DNA of 64,000 nucleotides from Glossina fuscipes (lineage: Eukaryota; Arthropoda; Insecta; Diptera; Glossinidae): positions 166,035 through 230,034 of the forward strand of contig NW_023998422.1 of the NCBI RefSeq assembly GCF_014805625.2, in the 5' to 3' direction. The notes below the pieces were generated by a model that was not told the origin of the DNA, did not search any database, and saw only the letters and a program-made list of their open reading frames with translations. Numbering within the stretch: position 1 is the stretch's first letter; every line of letters starts with the position of its first letter. Both the position numbers and the translations under genes were made by a program. Positions 23,568 to 35,200 of this stretch are shown here, piece after piece.

Positions 23568-26500
23568 ATGACGATAAGAAGAAAACAAAACACACTAAAG
23601 CACTCAAGAAACAGAAGCATGTGGTGTATATGCCACATGCACGGAGAAATTTCTACATTTATTTATACCTTTGTCTGTTGCTCATAAATATTTAAACAGA
23701 CGTTTACTAATTACTTATATATAAATACATAAAACAGGCACAATATAAACGCCTCCAACAATATAATCACTCTTGCAAAGGGTCTTAAAGATAATATTTT
23801 TTTTTTTTTTTTTTTTCCTCTTGCGTTGATCTTGTGTTGTTTTTCATTTGACTTTCTAAGGCCATCAAACAGATTGTGAAAATTTCCTTGCAATAAATGC
23901 TGGATTTCTTTTATTTATTTTTTTTTTTTTTTCATTCACATATTTGATTTATTACTACGTGTTTCACGTTCAGGTTAAAATTTTATGCTTAACATATATA
24001 CATAAATAAATAGATGCACGAACACTCATCAATTCATTTAGCACCGTTATTAGTAAGCAATTGCCGAGATTTCTTTATTTATATTTTAAGTTACTTTGTA
24101 TTATGTTTTTTTTTTCATTTTCTTTTTTCCTTTTCACTATGCCCTTAGCTAAAAAAAAAAAAAATAAATAAATAAATAAAAAAAATAAGGGAAACATACA
24201 CTTCTTATATGGTAGTTGTCTGCCTGCCTGCCTGCAACACATATGCACCAAAGAAAACAAAATTATAATTTATACACAACAACAATAGACTATGCAACGT
24301 TTGCTACGCTGGATTTTAACCGCAGCAATAAGTTCTGACCAAGTTAGCACGAACGACTCCGCTGAACGAATGAAAGTGCTCGCTTCTTCAAAGCGACTCT
24401 CTTGCTCACGAAATTGATTTCAATAGTATTCACGTTCTCACTGGAGTTTGTTTTCGTTTTGTTTATGTATTCCTTGGGCACTTTTTTTGTTTTTTTTTTT
24501 TTTTTTGTTTTTTTCTTTTGCAGATTGTTTACGATGAAGATTAAAATTTCACTTTCGTTCTTAATTAAAATGTCCACATACACGCACATATGCATACATG
24601 TGGCTGCAAAAAACATATCAACAACACAACAGCTGAACAGCTGGTTGATCTGTCAGAAAATAGCCCCAAAGTGTTGTCAATTCAATGCTTCCCATCAAGT
24701 TGTTGCTTTCGGAAAACAAGTTTTTGTGCTTTTTTGCTGCATTAACCATACAATCTACACATTCAACCGAATTGCATTGAAAGCCGTTGAAAAATCAAAT
24801 AAAAAATCATGGTCTTAAGAGGATGATTGCATAATTGGAAGTGATAAAAATAAATTAATAACAATTTCTTCCATCATAAATAGTTAACCCTTACTTGATT
24901 AATAATAAATCTGTGAAAAGCACTACAGCTATTCCCATACTACTGCTGTTTCCAATTTTATTAAGATAACAGGAGAGGAGCATACGAATGCTATTAATCT
25001 TCAAAATGATTGCACTAATGCTAAATGAAATGATCAAAGTTAGGTCATATTATTAACGTTAAAGCCTTAAAGCCTTACTTACCATCTAAGGCTAAGGGCT
25101 TTATTGAAAATCTTACCACCCTTGAGATTTAAGCCCGCGATAATTGACCTATTCGTCGAAAGCATTTTCAAAAATCCTCAAAGCACTAACATTTAAGGCT
25201 ATCAGCTATTCCGGATAACTCTGACTGACGCCCTTGAAATTTGAATCCACGACCATTAACCTATTATTAGTCGAGATCATTTACCTACTCGACCACTATC
25301 TGCCTATAGTTAGATTATAAATTTATTAATCATTTTCAGGCAAATCAATGAAAGCTTCAGAAAAATATCTTTACGTACAAGTGGCACAGTTCTTATTAAC
25401 TTCAAATTATAATCGAGTGTAATGGTGGTAGTAGTTTTGAAAAATGTATTGTTGATAAGGTATCTTTACGAAATAAGCTTTTTATCATACTTTCTTCAAC
25501 GGTTTCTTTATCTTTTTTATCCATACATCGAATTTTACAATGACGCAGAATACACTTAAGTATGGTATAAACCAAGGAAAAAGCTCATTGCACTAATATT
25601 AACACTTCCAACTTGTTATAAGGCGAACTTAACATAATAATACTTCATCTTAATCTACAGATAGATAGATTATTGCGAAATACGTCTTTGTGCTTCGGAT
25701 ACTTTTGGCTACCGTTCGAACTGCTGCCCAAAAAAATTAATTGGTTTTTTTTTCATTCCAAGCAATCATTTATTTATTTGCAATAAGCATGTGATTGCAA
25801 TACTGATTGACGAAAATGCTTATTCGTTTATCTGAGACTCATGTATGCTCGAACAAGGTTTAGGTTAATCGAGTATCCTACTTTGCTAGAGCAGAGTAAA
25901 CACCAACAGTAACTATACTAAATATATCGAAGTCTTTTAGCACTTTTTTACCGCTCTACGAACGGACTGAATTGATTGAATATAGATTCAATTATTGCGT
26001 ATAAGTTCTTGGTAATAGAACCGTTAAAAACACCAAATTGTTGTATGTATTTATTAACATTTCATTGACTCATTTTATTACTTGTGTATTATATGTTTTA
26101 AATTGAAATATTTATGAGAAATATGATGAAAGACGACTGCCTTTGAAACAAACTTAGTATCTACCGTTTTTGTGATTCATTTCACATCGCTTGCTTAACC
26201 TTCTCACCAGTTATGCGATTTTCGCCCGTACAATATTTGAATCCCGATAGAACTGAGTAAAATTGAAAGCTCTTTGACCTTGACGTTACGCATATCCGTT
26301 GATGAACCGAGAACAGAGATAAAGTACTTCCTTGTAATTGCTAGTTTTGGTTATTCCTATAAATGCCTTTGTTATTGCTATAAATGCCTTAAATTCCTTT
26401 TATTTTAATCTTCAAAATATTCACCTCGATCTGATCTATAAAAGAAAAAGGTTTATGCGGATTTTGGAACATGGATACGGGATTTTTCCTCTTAAATATT

Positions 26501-26680
26501 TCTTCAATATTCGCCATCAAAAAGCGATTATGTTCTCAATGTTGGAAATCATTAAGCAACAATGTATGAAGTAAAATCACTACAGTGAGTCACGATCCAT
26601 TATCAAATGGCCTACAGGCACTTTACTTAATATTACTATTGACGTGAGGGTTTTTCAAAATAAGGGACTGTGTGGAAAGT
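20564..26680. other. Gene-poor intergenic DNA with long microsatellites
   Basis: No recognisable gene over about 6 kb. It holds (TA)n at about 23132-23154 and 23530-23562, a T run at 23797-23816, and many A/T homopolymers at 23.9-24.5 kb. Open frames at 22512-22862, 24402-24818 and 26338-26574 are low-complexity or lack motifs. A palindromic CAGCTGAACAGCTG lies near 24629. Confidence 0.55.
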
Positions 26681-26689
26681 GCTCGAAAA

Positions 26690-26945
26690 AGTACTTCTGC
26701 TCGAGATGTTTTCAATAGCGTTCGAACCTGAGCACAAAACACGTCCGACTATTAAATTTCATCTCTCAAATATCTCAGATAATACGACTTATAGATTGAA
26801 CATAAGAATACAAGATGGACAGACGGAGGGACGAACTTGAAACGATTCAGATATTTATTCAGAAATTGATTTTCGATCAATCGGTATAGTAAGGCAGTGT
26901 AGTACTATCTCAATTCTGTGATGTGGGGTATGGTGGGTGTGGTAA
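26690..26945 (+). repeat. Dispersed repeat, family C, copy 1
   Basis: The segment GATGTTTTCAATAGCGTTCG, then AAATTTCATCTCTCAAATAT, AGATTGAACATAAGAATAC and AAATTGATTTTCGATCAATC recurs in the same order at about 59.65-59.91 kb. It contains GGACAGACGGAGGGACG, a GTCY-like tract on the opposite strand. It ends in TGTGGGGTATGGTGGG. It is probably another non-autonomous element related to the mini-me-like family by its ends. Confidence 0.6.
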
Positions 26946-26982
26946 ACGAAACAGAGGAAATGATTTTCAGTTTCTTAAATTC

Positions 26983-27014
26983 TTACTTTGCTGTATATTC
27001 ATACAGCAAAGTAA
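26983..27014. repeat. Perfect hairpin with 14-bp arms
   Basis: TTACTTTGCTGTAT (26983-26996) and ATACAGCAAAGTAA (27001-27014) are exact reverse complements separated by four bases, ATTC. The right arm and the following TTTTACTCTCAGAA recur in direct orientation at 27056-27084 with one change, 55 bases on. A related TACAGCAAAGTACATTTTAT lies near 31350. Confidence 0.85.
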
Positions 27015-27084
27015 ATTTTACTCTCAGAAAGGTTAAAAGAGCAGTTCATAAGAATATACAGCAAAGTGAATTTTACTCTCAGAA

Positions 27085-27231
27085 GAGAACTTTCGAATAA
27101 ATTCTTAACTGATATTAACTTTCGAATAACTAATACCGCAGTCCTTTTGAGTTATATGAAAAGGAATTAGAAGAAGAAATTACATTTATTCTGTTTTCTT
27201 CTCTTTTCTCTCTTTACTGTCCCGTGCAGAG

Positions 27232-27267
<36 letters not shown>

Positions 27268-27691
27268 CATAATAATGGACATGCGCCTTGGCCTACGGGT
27301 ATAAACAAACGCAACAATCGGTTTTTTTCAATGTGAATGTAGTCTAGGAATAAATTCACACTCTATTCAAGTAGCAGTAGTAGTAGTTATTCGTTTTTTT
27401 ATATATTTTTTTTCCAAGATTTCAATCAAAGTAGTAAAAAAAAAAAAAAAAAAGAAAAACCAATGAAACCAATTTTTACATACTACGAGAAATCAGAGTG
27501 AGTTTCTCCAAGTCAAAGAGATGCGTACAATAAATATTTCATAATCTTTTTGTATGTATGTGTGCATAATAGACATGTCCTGAACACTCTGAATACTCTA
27601 TGAAAAGTGCATGTGTTTGTCATTGGCAAACAACACATGATTCAGACAAGCACGTGTATTTTTCAATCAAGTTTTATACTTACATGTATAA

Positions 27692-27727
<36 letters not shown>

Positions 27728-29169
27728 TAAACCAGACAGCTAAATAATAACATTACAAGTATTTATGGCTAGAATAGCCAGTGTGGCGTTGTCCTTTAAA
27801 AAAAACTACAGAAATGCATTTTATATGAAGAAAATCCTACTACATCGCATAATGGAATAATTCATCTAACATGAATTTTATAGATTTTTACAAATAAATG
27901 AATGCAAAATAAATGAATATTTGAGACACGAGATGCAAATGTAGTTCATAGGTATGAAAGTCATTTGATGGTTCGCGTGACACGCCATTCGGTGGTGGTA
28001 GTTGTACAACGAATGCATTCGCTACTGATGAGTGACGTCATTATATAATAGCAACATTAGAGATAAGGTTACATTGCGGCGGCACATATTTTTTCAAGGC
28101 TGATGTACATCAACACATGAATATAAATATATATATATATATATATATGTATAAATTCGTACATCAATGTATTATGCGATTATTTACTTGTGTATATCGT
28201 GTAGTATTTCAAGTTCATTGTTAGTAACAAAGCGCTTTTAAGAGTTAATTCCCTATAATTCATTAAAATGGACTCACTCCTAAATTGTATACTGCTCATG
28301 TGACTCATTCGCAAAATCCTTTAGCAAATTCTTGAATACATTTTTTAAAATGACTTATACGTGAACTTAACTAAACTATTGGCCCCAGAGCCGATAAAGA
28401 AACCTTGAATTCTTTCTTCTCTCTATGTGACTATTTCTTAAACGCTAGCTAAATGGTTTCATGCCTTGAGCCGGATATTGAGCTTATTTGCCAAAACTCA
28501 GTATTGGAAATATAATTTTTGTATGAGAAATGGCGTCAATACTAAAGTTTCGCTTATTGCTCTACCTTTGAAAAATCCAGAAGAGTCTATGGGACGAGTG
28601 AGTTTTTGGAAAATTAACTCACATGTACATTGAAAGTAACTCTCCGATCAAAATTTACAAAAATTCGTGAAATTAATCGTTTATGTGTTGACCCGTTGTC
28701 TTGAATTATCTATGAACTCGTAGCCTCATGTCCTTAGACACAAAGCCGTCATTTGCCGTCAATTCAAATAATTTCTGCCCAGTAAATGATCCGACGGGTT
28801 TAATTAGAAATAGAGTGTCAATACACAAACCTAGGCGATGATATGTTTAATCCTTTTCCGTTAAGTCGAAAAGCAAAATTTATCAATTTTTATCAAAGTT
28901 TAGCAGTAACTGAGTTCTGTTATTTTCTTAGTGAATATCCAGCTGCTATCTCTACGAGATCACACAAGTTTGCGAATTCCACATTCAGTCGAATGGCAAT
29001 ATGGCATTTTCTCAACGTTGGGAGTCGAGTGGCTCTATGATATTTTCTTAAATGTCTCCCTACAAAAGCCGCGCATTCTTACTAAGTTGGAATAATGAAA
29101 GCCCATGGTTGTGTCTTTAATGAAAAATGGGTGAAGAAAAAAAGAGAGAATGCCTCTCTAAAAAGTCTC
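27085..29169. other. Gene-poor intergenic DNA with three long (TA)n tracts
   Basis: No supported gene. (TA)n tracts lie at 27235-27264, 27692-27728 and 28127-28149. Open frames at 26918-27100 and 28843-29040 are not supported by any motif, and the first runs through the hairpin and its direct repeat. Confidence 0.5.
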
Positions 29170-29314
29170 CGCAGTTTTTTCCGCAATTTCGAGCTTCTTC
29201 TTGTAGCCTACTCTCTTCAAATGATTCCAAACGATCATGTGGTTGATGTTTAGTGCCCCCGCTATTTCCTGACAGCTTGCGTGCCGATCTTGTTCCATCA
29301 GTAGTAAAGTTGAT
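29170..29314 (-). pseudogene. Mariner transposase N-terminal fragment
   Basis: On the minus strand the frame reads LLLMEQDRHASCQEIAGALN, then HMIVWNHLKRVGYKKKLE, followed soon by a stop. This matches the second helix-turn-helix of mariner transposases, where an SxxELAxxLGVxxxTVxxHLKxLGxxxKL pattern precedes the WVPHEL motif. The WVPHEL linker and the DD34D catalytic domain are absent, so only a stump remains. The match is recognition from memory. Confidence 0.7.
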
Positions 29315-29516
29315 GAAGATGAATTTTTATTATTGTAGTAAGAAAAACAACTAATAAATACATGTTCTTAGTTCACTAACTGGACAGGATATTTTAATTA
29401 GCTCACAAGGCCCGTGAAGGCACCATCACAGCGCGGTATTAGCTTTATTTAGCATAATACTTATGAAATAGTAAATACATAATTGAAATATGCTTTACCT
29501 AAGCGGTAAACAATCT

Positions 29517-29715
29517 CATATGTTTTTCAATCGAATTTCCATACCCCCCTTTGATTTCATATGTTTTTTATTCCAATTTCCATAGCTCCTTTTGAATTGT
29601 AAACAATTGCATATGTTTTTCATTCCAATTTCCATACCTCCCTTTGATTTCATATATTGTTCATTCCAATTTCCATACCTCCTTTTGAATTGTAAACAAC
29701 TTCATATGTTTTTCA
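29517..29715 (+). repeat. Two-level tandem repeat, 93-bp period of 41 + 52 bp
   Basis: CATATGTTTTT (or CATATATTGTT) starts at 29517, 29558, 29610, 29651 and 29703, giving spacings of 41, 52, 41 and 52. Each unit contains ATTCCAATTTCCATACCTCC or a close variant; the long unit adds GAATTGTAAACAA. This is a small higher-order array: two 93-bp units plus a partial start. Confidence 0.85.
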
Positions 29716-31719
29716 AGCTAAGCAATTTTGCTCCAACCATTCTTTTGTTAAACAAGACCTGTTGTTTCAAAATTTTTAGGCTGCAGTTGAATTCAAAAGC
29801 TTAAAGAATACACTTACACTGTTCCTTCACCAATTTGGAAGCAATTAACTTAGTTAGTGCAATAAGCTAAAGTTCCTTTGTCGATTTTCACAATTCTCGA
29901 TACAAAGTGGCTCAGTTAATTATCCGATATTTTTAGTCAACTCAAAACTGTTCGTTTCGAATGCGGTTTTAACATGAGTGTATTGCATTGTTCCACCAAC
30001 TTACTTTGCGTAATCTTTTAGTTGGGTTTTCTTATATGGTGCAACTGATACGAATAAAAATCTAGCTAAAACAAGACATTGGCAAAATGAATTACTCACG
30101 GACTCGTTAAAATACTGAAAGTGAAATCTCTGCCACATCAAATCTCTATCTAGCATATTGCATAGCATTCATTAATAATTTTGATAAATTTTTGATGCGA
30201 AATAACTTAGATGATTGTATTTAAACTTTCAACTTATTCCGTTAAAGGAAAAGATTTCAAAATTTCTTTCTTCTTATTGTAAATTCAATAATATATGAAA
30301 AAATACTGTTCAAGAATACATATCGTCGAAGCTTCATTCCGGGCTTTCAAAATTAATCAAATCACCCATCCACCTGCTCTACTTTTATCCCGCTCTCCCT
30401 AAGCCAAGATAATTCCATAATGAATAATGCTCAGTATATGCGCTCGAATGCAAACGATTTATTTTACAATTCTTCCTCTTGCTCATATAATTTAAAATTC
30501 TTGTTCTTGCGCTGCTCATATATCTTACAATTCTCTAATGTTGACGACACCGTATTATAAAGTTAGCAAAGATTAGGTTTATCTTCTTCTTTGTTTTTTG
30601 ATTTAGTTTAGACGTTTGGAGAAAACCGTCTTATGTGGTAATCCAAATGGAGCCGGATAGCAATACATAAAGAATGGCATGAATTATATATATGTCACTG
30701 TCAAGATCTCCGATCACTTTCAGATAGGTTTTATTATTGATATGATTGGTCATAAGTCTGTAAAGAAATGAGACGAGCAAAGAGGGTCCGGTAGGGCCTA
30801 AAGGAAGTGGATGGAAATACTTTTGTAGAAAAGACGATCAATTTCGCTGGTGATGTTATTTTGGATTGAACGCAAAACTTCCTTCGGCGGGTACTTCACA
30901 GATATTATTTCACCATCAAATTGATCTTCACGTGTAAATAGACACAAATCGCAATGACTAGGAAGCTAGACAAGAAGGGATTGTTGAGCATGTTTATAAT
31001 GTTGCAAAGCACAAAAAGACAGTGAGAAAATTTATTGAAATTAATACCGTATAAACTTTAATTTAATTCAAATTCAAATATGCTACTATCGTAAACATTT
31101 CTCAGCAACATTGCAGCGGCAATAAGAACACAAATGACATCTGTGTGTATTTATTCTCTCTCGGAGAATTCGAAGAAATGAATGCTTTTTCTCCTCTTAG
31201 AAGGAATAAATTCTGTTATACTTTTCCATTTAGAATACGAAAGTCAGGTGGTGTGGGAACTCTGCCCAGTTTAAAGTTTTGCGTTTCATAGATCTCCACG
31301 CCGTAGCTCTTAGGCCAAAACGCGAAAATTCTCAGAAATTGAAATTTACAGCAAAGTACATTTTATGCTCAGGATAGAATTTTATTATTCTTAGCATTTA
31401 TTTTGGATCTAGATTAAATCGTGCAATAACCAAAAAATTAACGATAGGGAATTTGGATCACATAGTTCTATTAATATATATAAGGGCTACTACGGAAAGC
31501 AAGCCCTTGTAAGGAGTGAAAGTATAATTTCTTTTCCTTGTATGACGGAAATTGAGAAATAAATTAAATTTGCTAAATTTGAACGACGTCATACGGTGTT
31601 TTAGACATTTCATGGTAAGCATAGTTTTGCATGAAAATAGAGTATAATTTTTAATATATTATTATCAAAACATATGGTTAAATGTACCAGACTAGAAATG
31701 ATGTGAAGGTATTTAGGTA
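29716..31719. other. Intergenic DNA with a dispersed repeat, family D
   Basis: No gene is supported. At about 31430-31580 the segment AACGATAGGGAATTTGGATC, CACATAGTTCTATT, a TATATATAAGGG motif and TATGACGGAAATTG recurs, diverged, at 56080-56260. A TACAGCAAAGTACATTTTAT segment near 31350 resembles the hairpin arm at 27.0 kb. Confidence 0.5.
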
Positions 31720-32264
31720 TTGGCTTTGCCTGAATATAATCTATATTGTTTGATGGAATTAATACTTTCATTACTGACTTTTAAATTACGGTTAGCATAC
31801 TTTTTACAATTTGCAGCAACAATCACATATGGTCTTATTTTTAAAATGCAAGTACTAGCACGTGCATGGCAAATATACGCAAAAATTAGAATTTGTAATG
31901 ACGGCAACAATATTAGGACACTAGTGGCAACTACTGCTTTTTTAAAAAAATTGACATATATTTTATATATTGCAGTGAAAATTCTACTATCAAGCAATGG
32001 TGAACTGTTTTGGTTACGCATACATCTCTGGTTGAAAAAATTTTATATGAATATTATAAATGTTTTACAACAAAGTTGTTAAGAGCTCGTTTAATAATAT
32101 TAAGAAACACTAGAAGCGCTGCGCTAGTGTTTATTAAACGAATTCTAGAAGTGCATAAATCGATTTTAAGCACTTTTACTTTGTTGCAATACAAACAAAG
32201 ACGTGCTCAAGTCTCTTCTCGATTAAATTCTTATGACTTAGAATTCCTGCAGGCGAGAAATTAA
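31720..32264 (+). other. Overlapping open frames directly upstream of XPC (5' leader or unknown)
   Basis: Two overlapping frames (31720-32082, from a TTG, and 32010-32264) are unusually long for DNA this AT-rich, and the complementary strand is also open over 31713-32021. The second frame ends two bases before the XPC start codon at 32266. I do not recognise the products: the first is hydrophobic and leucine-rich, the second lysine- and arginine-rich. The region probably contains the XPC promoter and 5' leader, so upstream frames that dampen XPC translation are possible, but no transcription start can be called. Confidence 0.3.
32105..32132. repeat. Inverted repeat 5' of XPC
   Basis: AAACACTAG (32105-32113) and CTAGTGTTT (32124-32132) are exact reverse complements around a 10-base loop, AAGCGCTGCG, that itself contains the palindrome AGCGCT. 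It lies 134 bases before the XPC start codon, in the likely promoter or 5' leader. Confidence 0.75.
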
Positions 32265-32265
32265 A

Positions 32266-35200
32266 ATGTCTGATGAGGAAGATTCTATGTCTGAAGGCTT
32301 TTCTGCCAGCGAAGAAGAATGGCAGCCAAACAAAGAGCAACGCGGTGGCGAGACATCCGATGATGATGATAGCGATTTCGAGGATATACCTAAGCCAGGC
32401 ATTGTTGCGGCATCAGGCGCCGCAGGCGTTAGCAAAAAAAGGTAATTAGAATTTTTAATTATAATTGTATGCAGAAATGATATATGCTATGCAAATCGTG
32501 TCAATTAAAGGGCTGAACCGAAGTCACGTAGCGCAGCGAAACTGGCATCAAGTAAAAAGCGGAAAACTTCTGGTCAATCGTTGCGCGCTAAATTATATAA
32601 TAAATATAAGCCGCCACCGAAAACGCTCTCACCGCCTAGTTACGGTGGAAATTCACCATCAACATCGAATTTAACACGCGCACATCCAAAAAACGCCAAA
32701 ATGCCCAATGAAAGCAACGTTAGACAAGAAAATAATGAAAATGATGGCTCAAGTAGCGATGGCAGCATCTATAATTACCTGGTCAATCCCAATGAAATCG
32801 ACTTGCAATCAAGTTTTTTCAATAAGAAAAGTTCAGAAGTTAGAAAATCATCATCTCCAACTCCAGTTTTCAATTGCAACGCCGGTCTTGCAGATCTTAC
32901 TGACTCTGAGTCAGATTTAGATAATGAAGACAAAAATGAGAAAGAGTTTTTCAATTTCCAAAATATTTTAAAGAATTTAAATACTTTAGAAAATACTGAA
33001 AATGCTAAAGAAAAGAAGGGTGATGCCAAAGAAATCGCAAACGATGAAAGGTCCGGAAATAAAATTAATGCCATGGACGTCTATTCAGTGCTTGCATTGG
33101 GCGAAAAACAAAAACAAATGCGCAATGAGGGCGAGGATGAAGATGATGAGGACGAGGACGATGAAAACGGTCAACGGTCTCAGGCTCCGTCGAAATTAAG
33201 TAAAACTAAATCTGCACGCGTCAAACGACATACGAGGACCAGACCATTATCAACGGCCGCCGCCGATTCAGATGATTCAGATTGGGAGGAAGTTGCAGGT
33301 AGGAAACATAAGTAATTCGCAACATTTTTATCTCAGTTTATTATCCAGGTGCTATGTAGCTTATTATATATGGTTGTCGGACTCTATAATTGTTAAGATG
33401 TTCTATAGAAATTAATAGCCTGTAGTTGTACTACTACTAACACATTAATAAAGCGATATTTAGATATATTTCGGGTGAAGCGTTACCGTATGAAATAATG
33501 GGATGATAAAATATAAATATGATACAAACATATATTTGAGGAAATATTTGTTAGACACATTACATTTCCATATTGTTACATACGATTCCCGAACTATATT
33601 AATAAGGTTTTAATAGTAAATCTTCATCAAAGCTCATCATTAATTTTTAGTATATCTTATGTAAAAAAATTCAGCTTTTTTCTCCCCATAAAATATTTTT
33701 AATATCATTTAGATTTATTTTCTCATTTGATGTTGTTTACAGTGTTCATCGTTTTACTAATGAAATAGAAGAGAGGTTCTTAAACTTAGCCAAAGTTTTA
33801 ATTGTCACCACTTTCTTTTTTGATCCTTCATATTCTTTTCAGAAGACACTGATTGATTTTTAATTGCAATATAATTATTTAAGAAAGTATAGAAAAAACA
33901 AAATTTTGAATATTCTTTTAAAGTAACAGTTTTTCATATTAGAATCTTTACAGGTAATAAGACAGACTTAGCTGTCAAGCATTGTCTTTATTAAATCCTA
34001 TATCATAACAATCAGATAATGATCTAAAACCCTATCAATTTTTAGGATTCTTATTACTTCCCTAGTTTCTTACCTGTCATCATTCTATGTTCCTTCAATT
34101 GTATCTTTACGTGTCTTTAGTCGCTAAATAAGTGTTCAGAGCGTACTTTAAAAAGCAATTTCACAGATCTAAATGCCCCCACACATGCATTGAACGTCAA
34201 TTTTTTTAAATACAGTAACGAAAAAGTTGGGCAACATTTATTACGACAAATTAGTCCCAATCATTACATTATCCAGCGACCTACGGCCTTGCCGTCAATT
34301 TCTACGAGCCTAGTTTTATTTGCTGTGAGAGTTGGACGAAGACATTACGCAGTTTTAATACTGGAAAAGCTCCAAGGCAGAGAACAAGGTTGCACTGACT
34401 CTCATACGGAAAGCTATAATTCACACATTTTTCATTTAGAGAAAAAAGAGATAAAATATTGTTAGGTGTATAAATGAATTATCAAATGTTTTTCATAAAA
34501 CCCAAATTTATTGGAAACAATTCTTAAAAAGCTTAGTAATCGAAGTAGTCTTATGGACTTTTGCCTTTTAGCTTGTCTTGCGCATGTCGCCATGGTGAAA
34601 CGGGAGGCAGTTGTCGATCCATTTTTGTACATCTTCAGCTTTGCAGAGCTGCTGGCCTGCTAAATAAGACTACGTCGATCTGAACCAATAGTAATTAGAA
34701 GGAGGCAGGTCTGAAAAATAATCTGCGATCAGAAGAAGTTCCCAGTCCACGTTTGAGATCACTTTCTCGCTTGACGGACGGACACACGTGAGCTACATCG
34801 TTCGTCGCTTAATACATTTGCACTCCAAACGAATTTAATCGATTCCGTAGCTTCAGCTGTAATTTTTTTGCATTTTAATCGAAAAAGATAAAGTGCTTCA
34901 AATGTTGCTGGAAAGCTACTAATTACTGAAAAATACTGGAAAAAGCGAATCTAATTTTTCACACTTTAACGGAATCGGACTCTAATTTCTGATAGTAAAA
35001 AAATCGGAGTGTAGTTTTTCACACTTGAACAGAATCGAAGCGTTGCAATTTATTGAAAGCAACTCTGTGCCTTCTCTTTTTTCAAGACCTTGTACTTTTT
35101 TTATTAAACCTTGAAAAGGAAAAAACCAGCTAACGATTTTTGGCGAGAAATTCAAACCCTTTTACAAGTGCACAAAGACGTTTGACAAAGTGGAAAATTG

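Noticed and set aside
24344..24818. Long opposed frames rich in Lys or Phe
   Set aside because: They translate poly-A/poly-T tracts; composition explains their openness.
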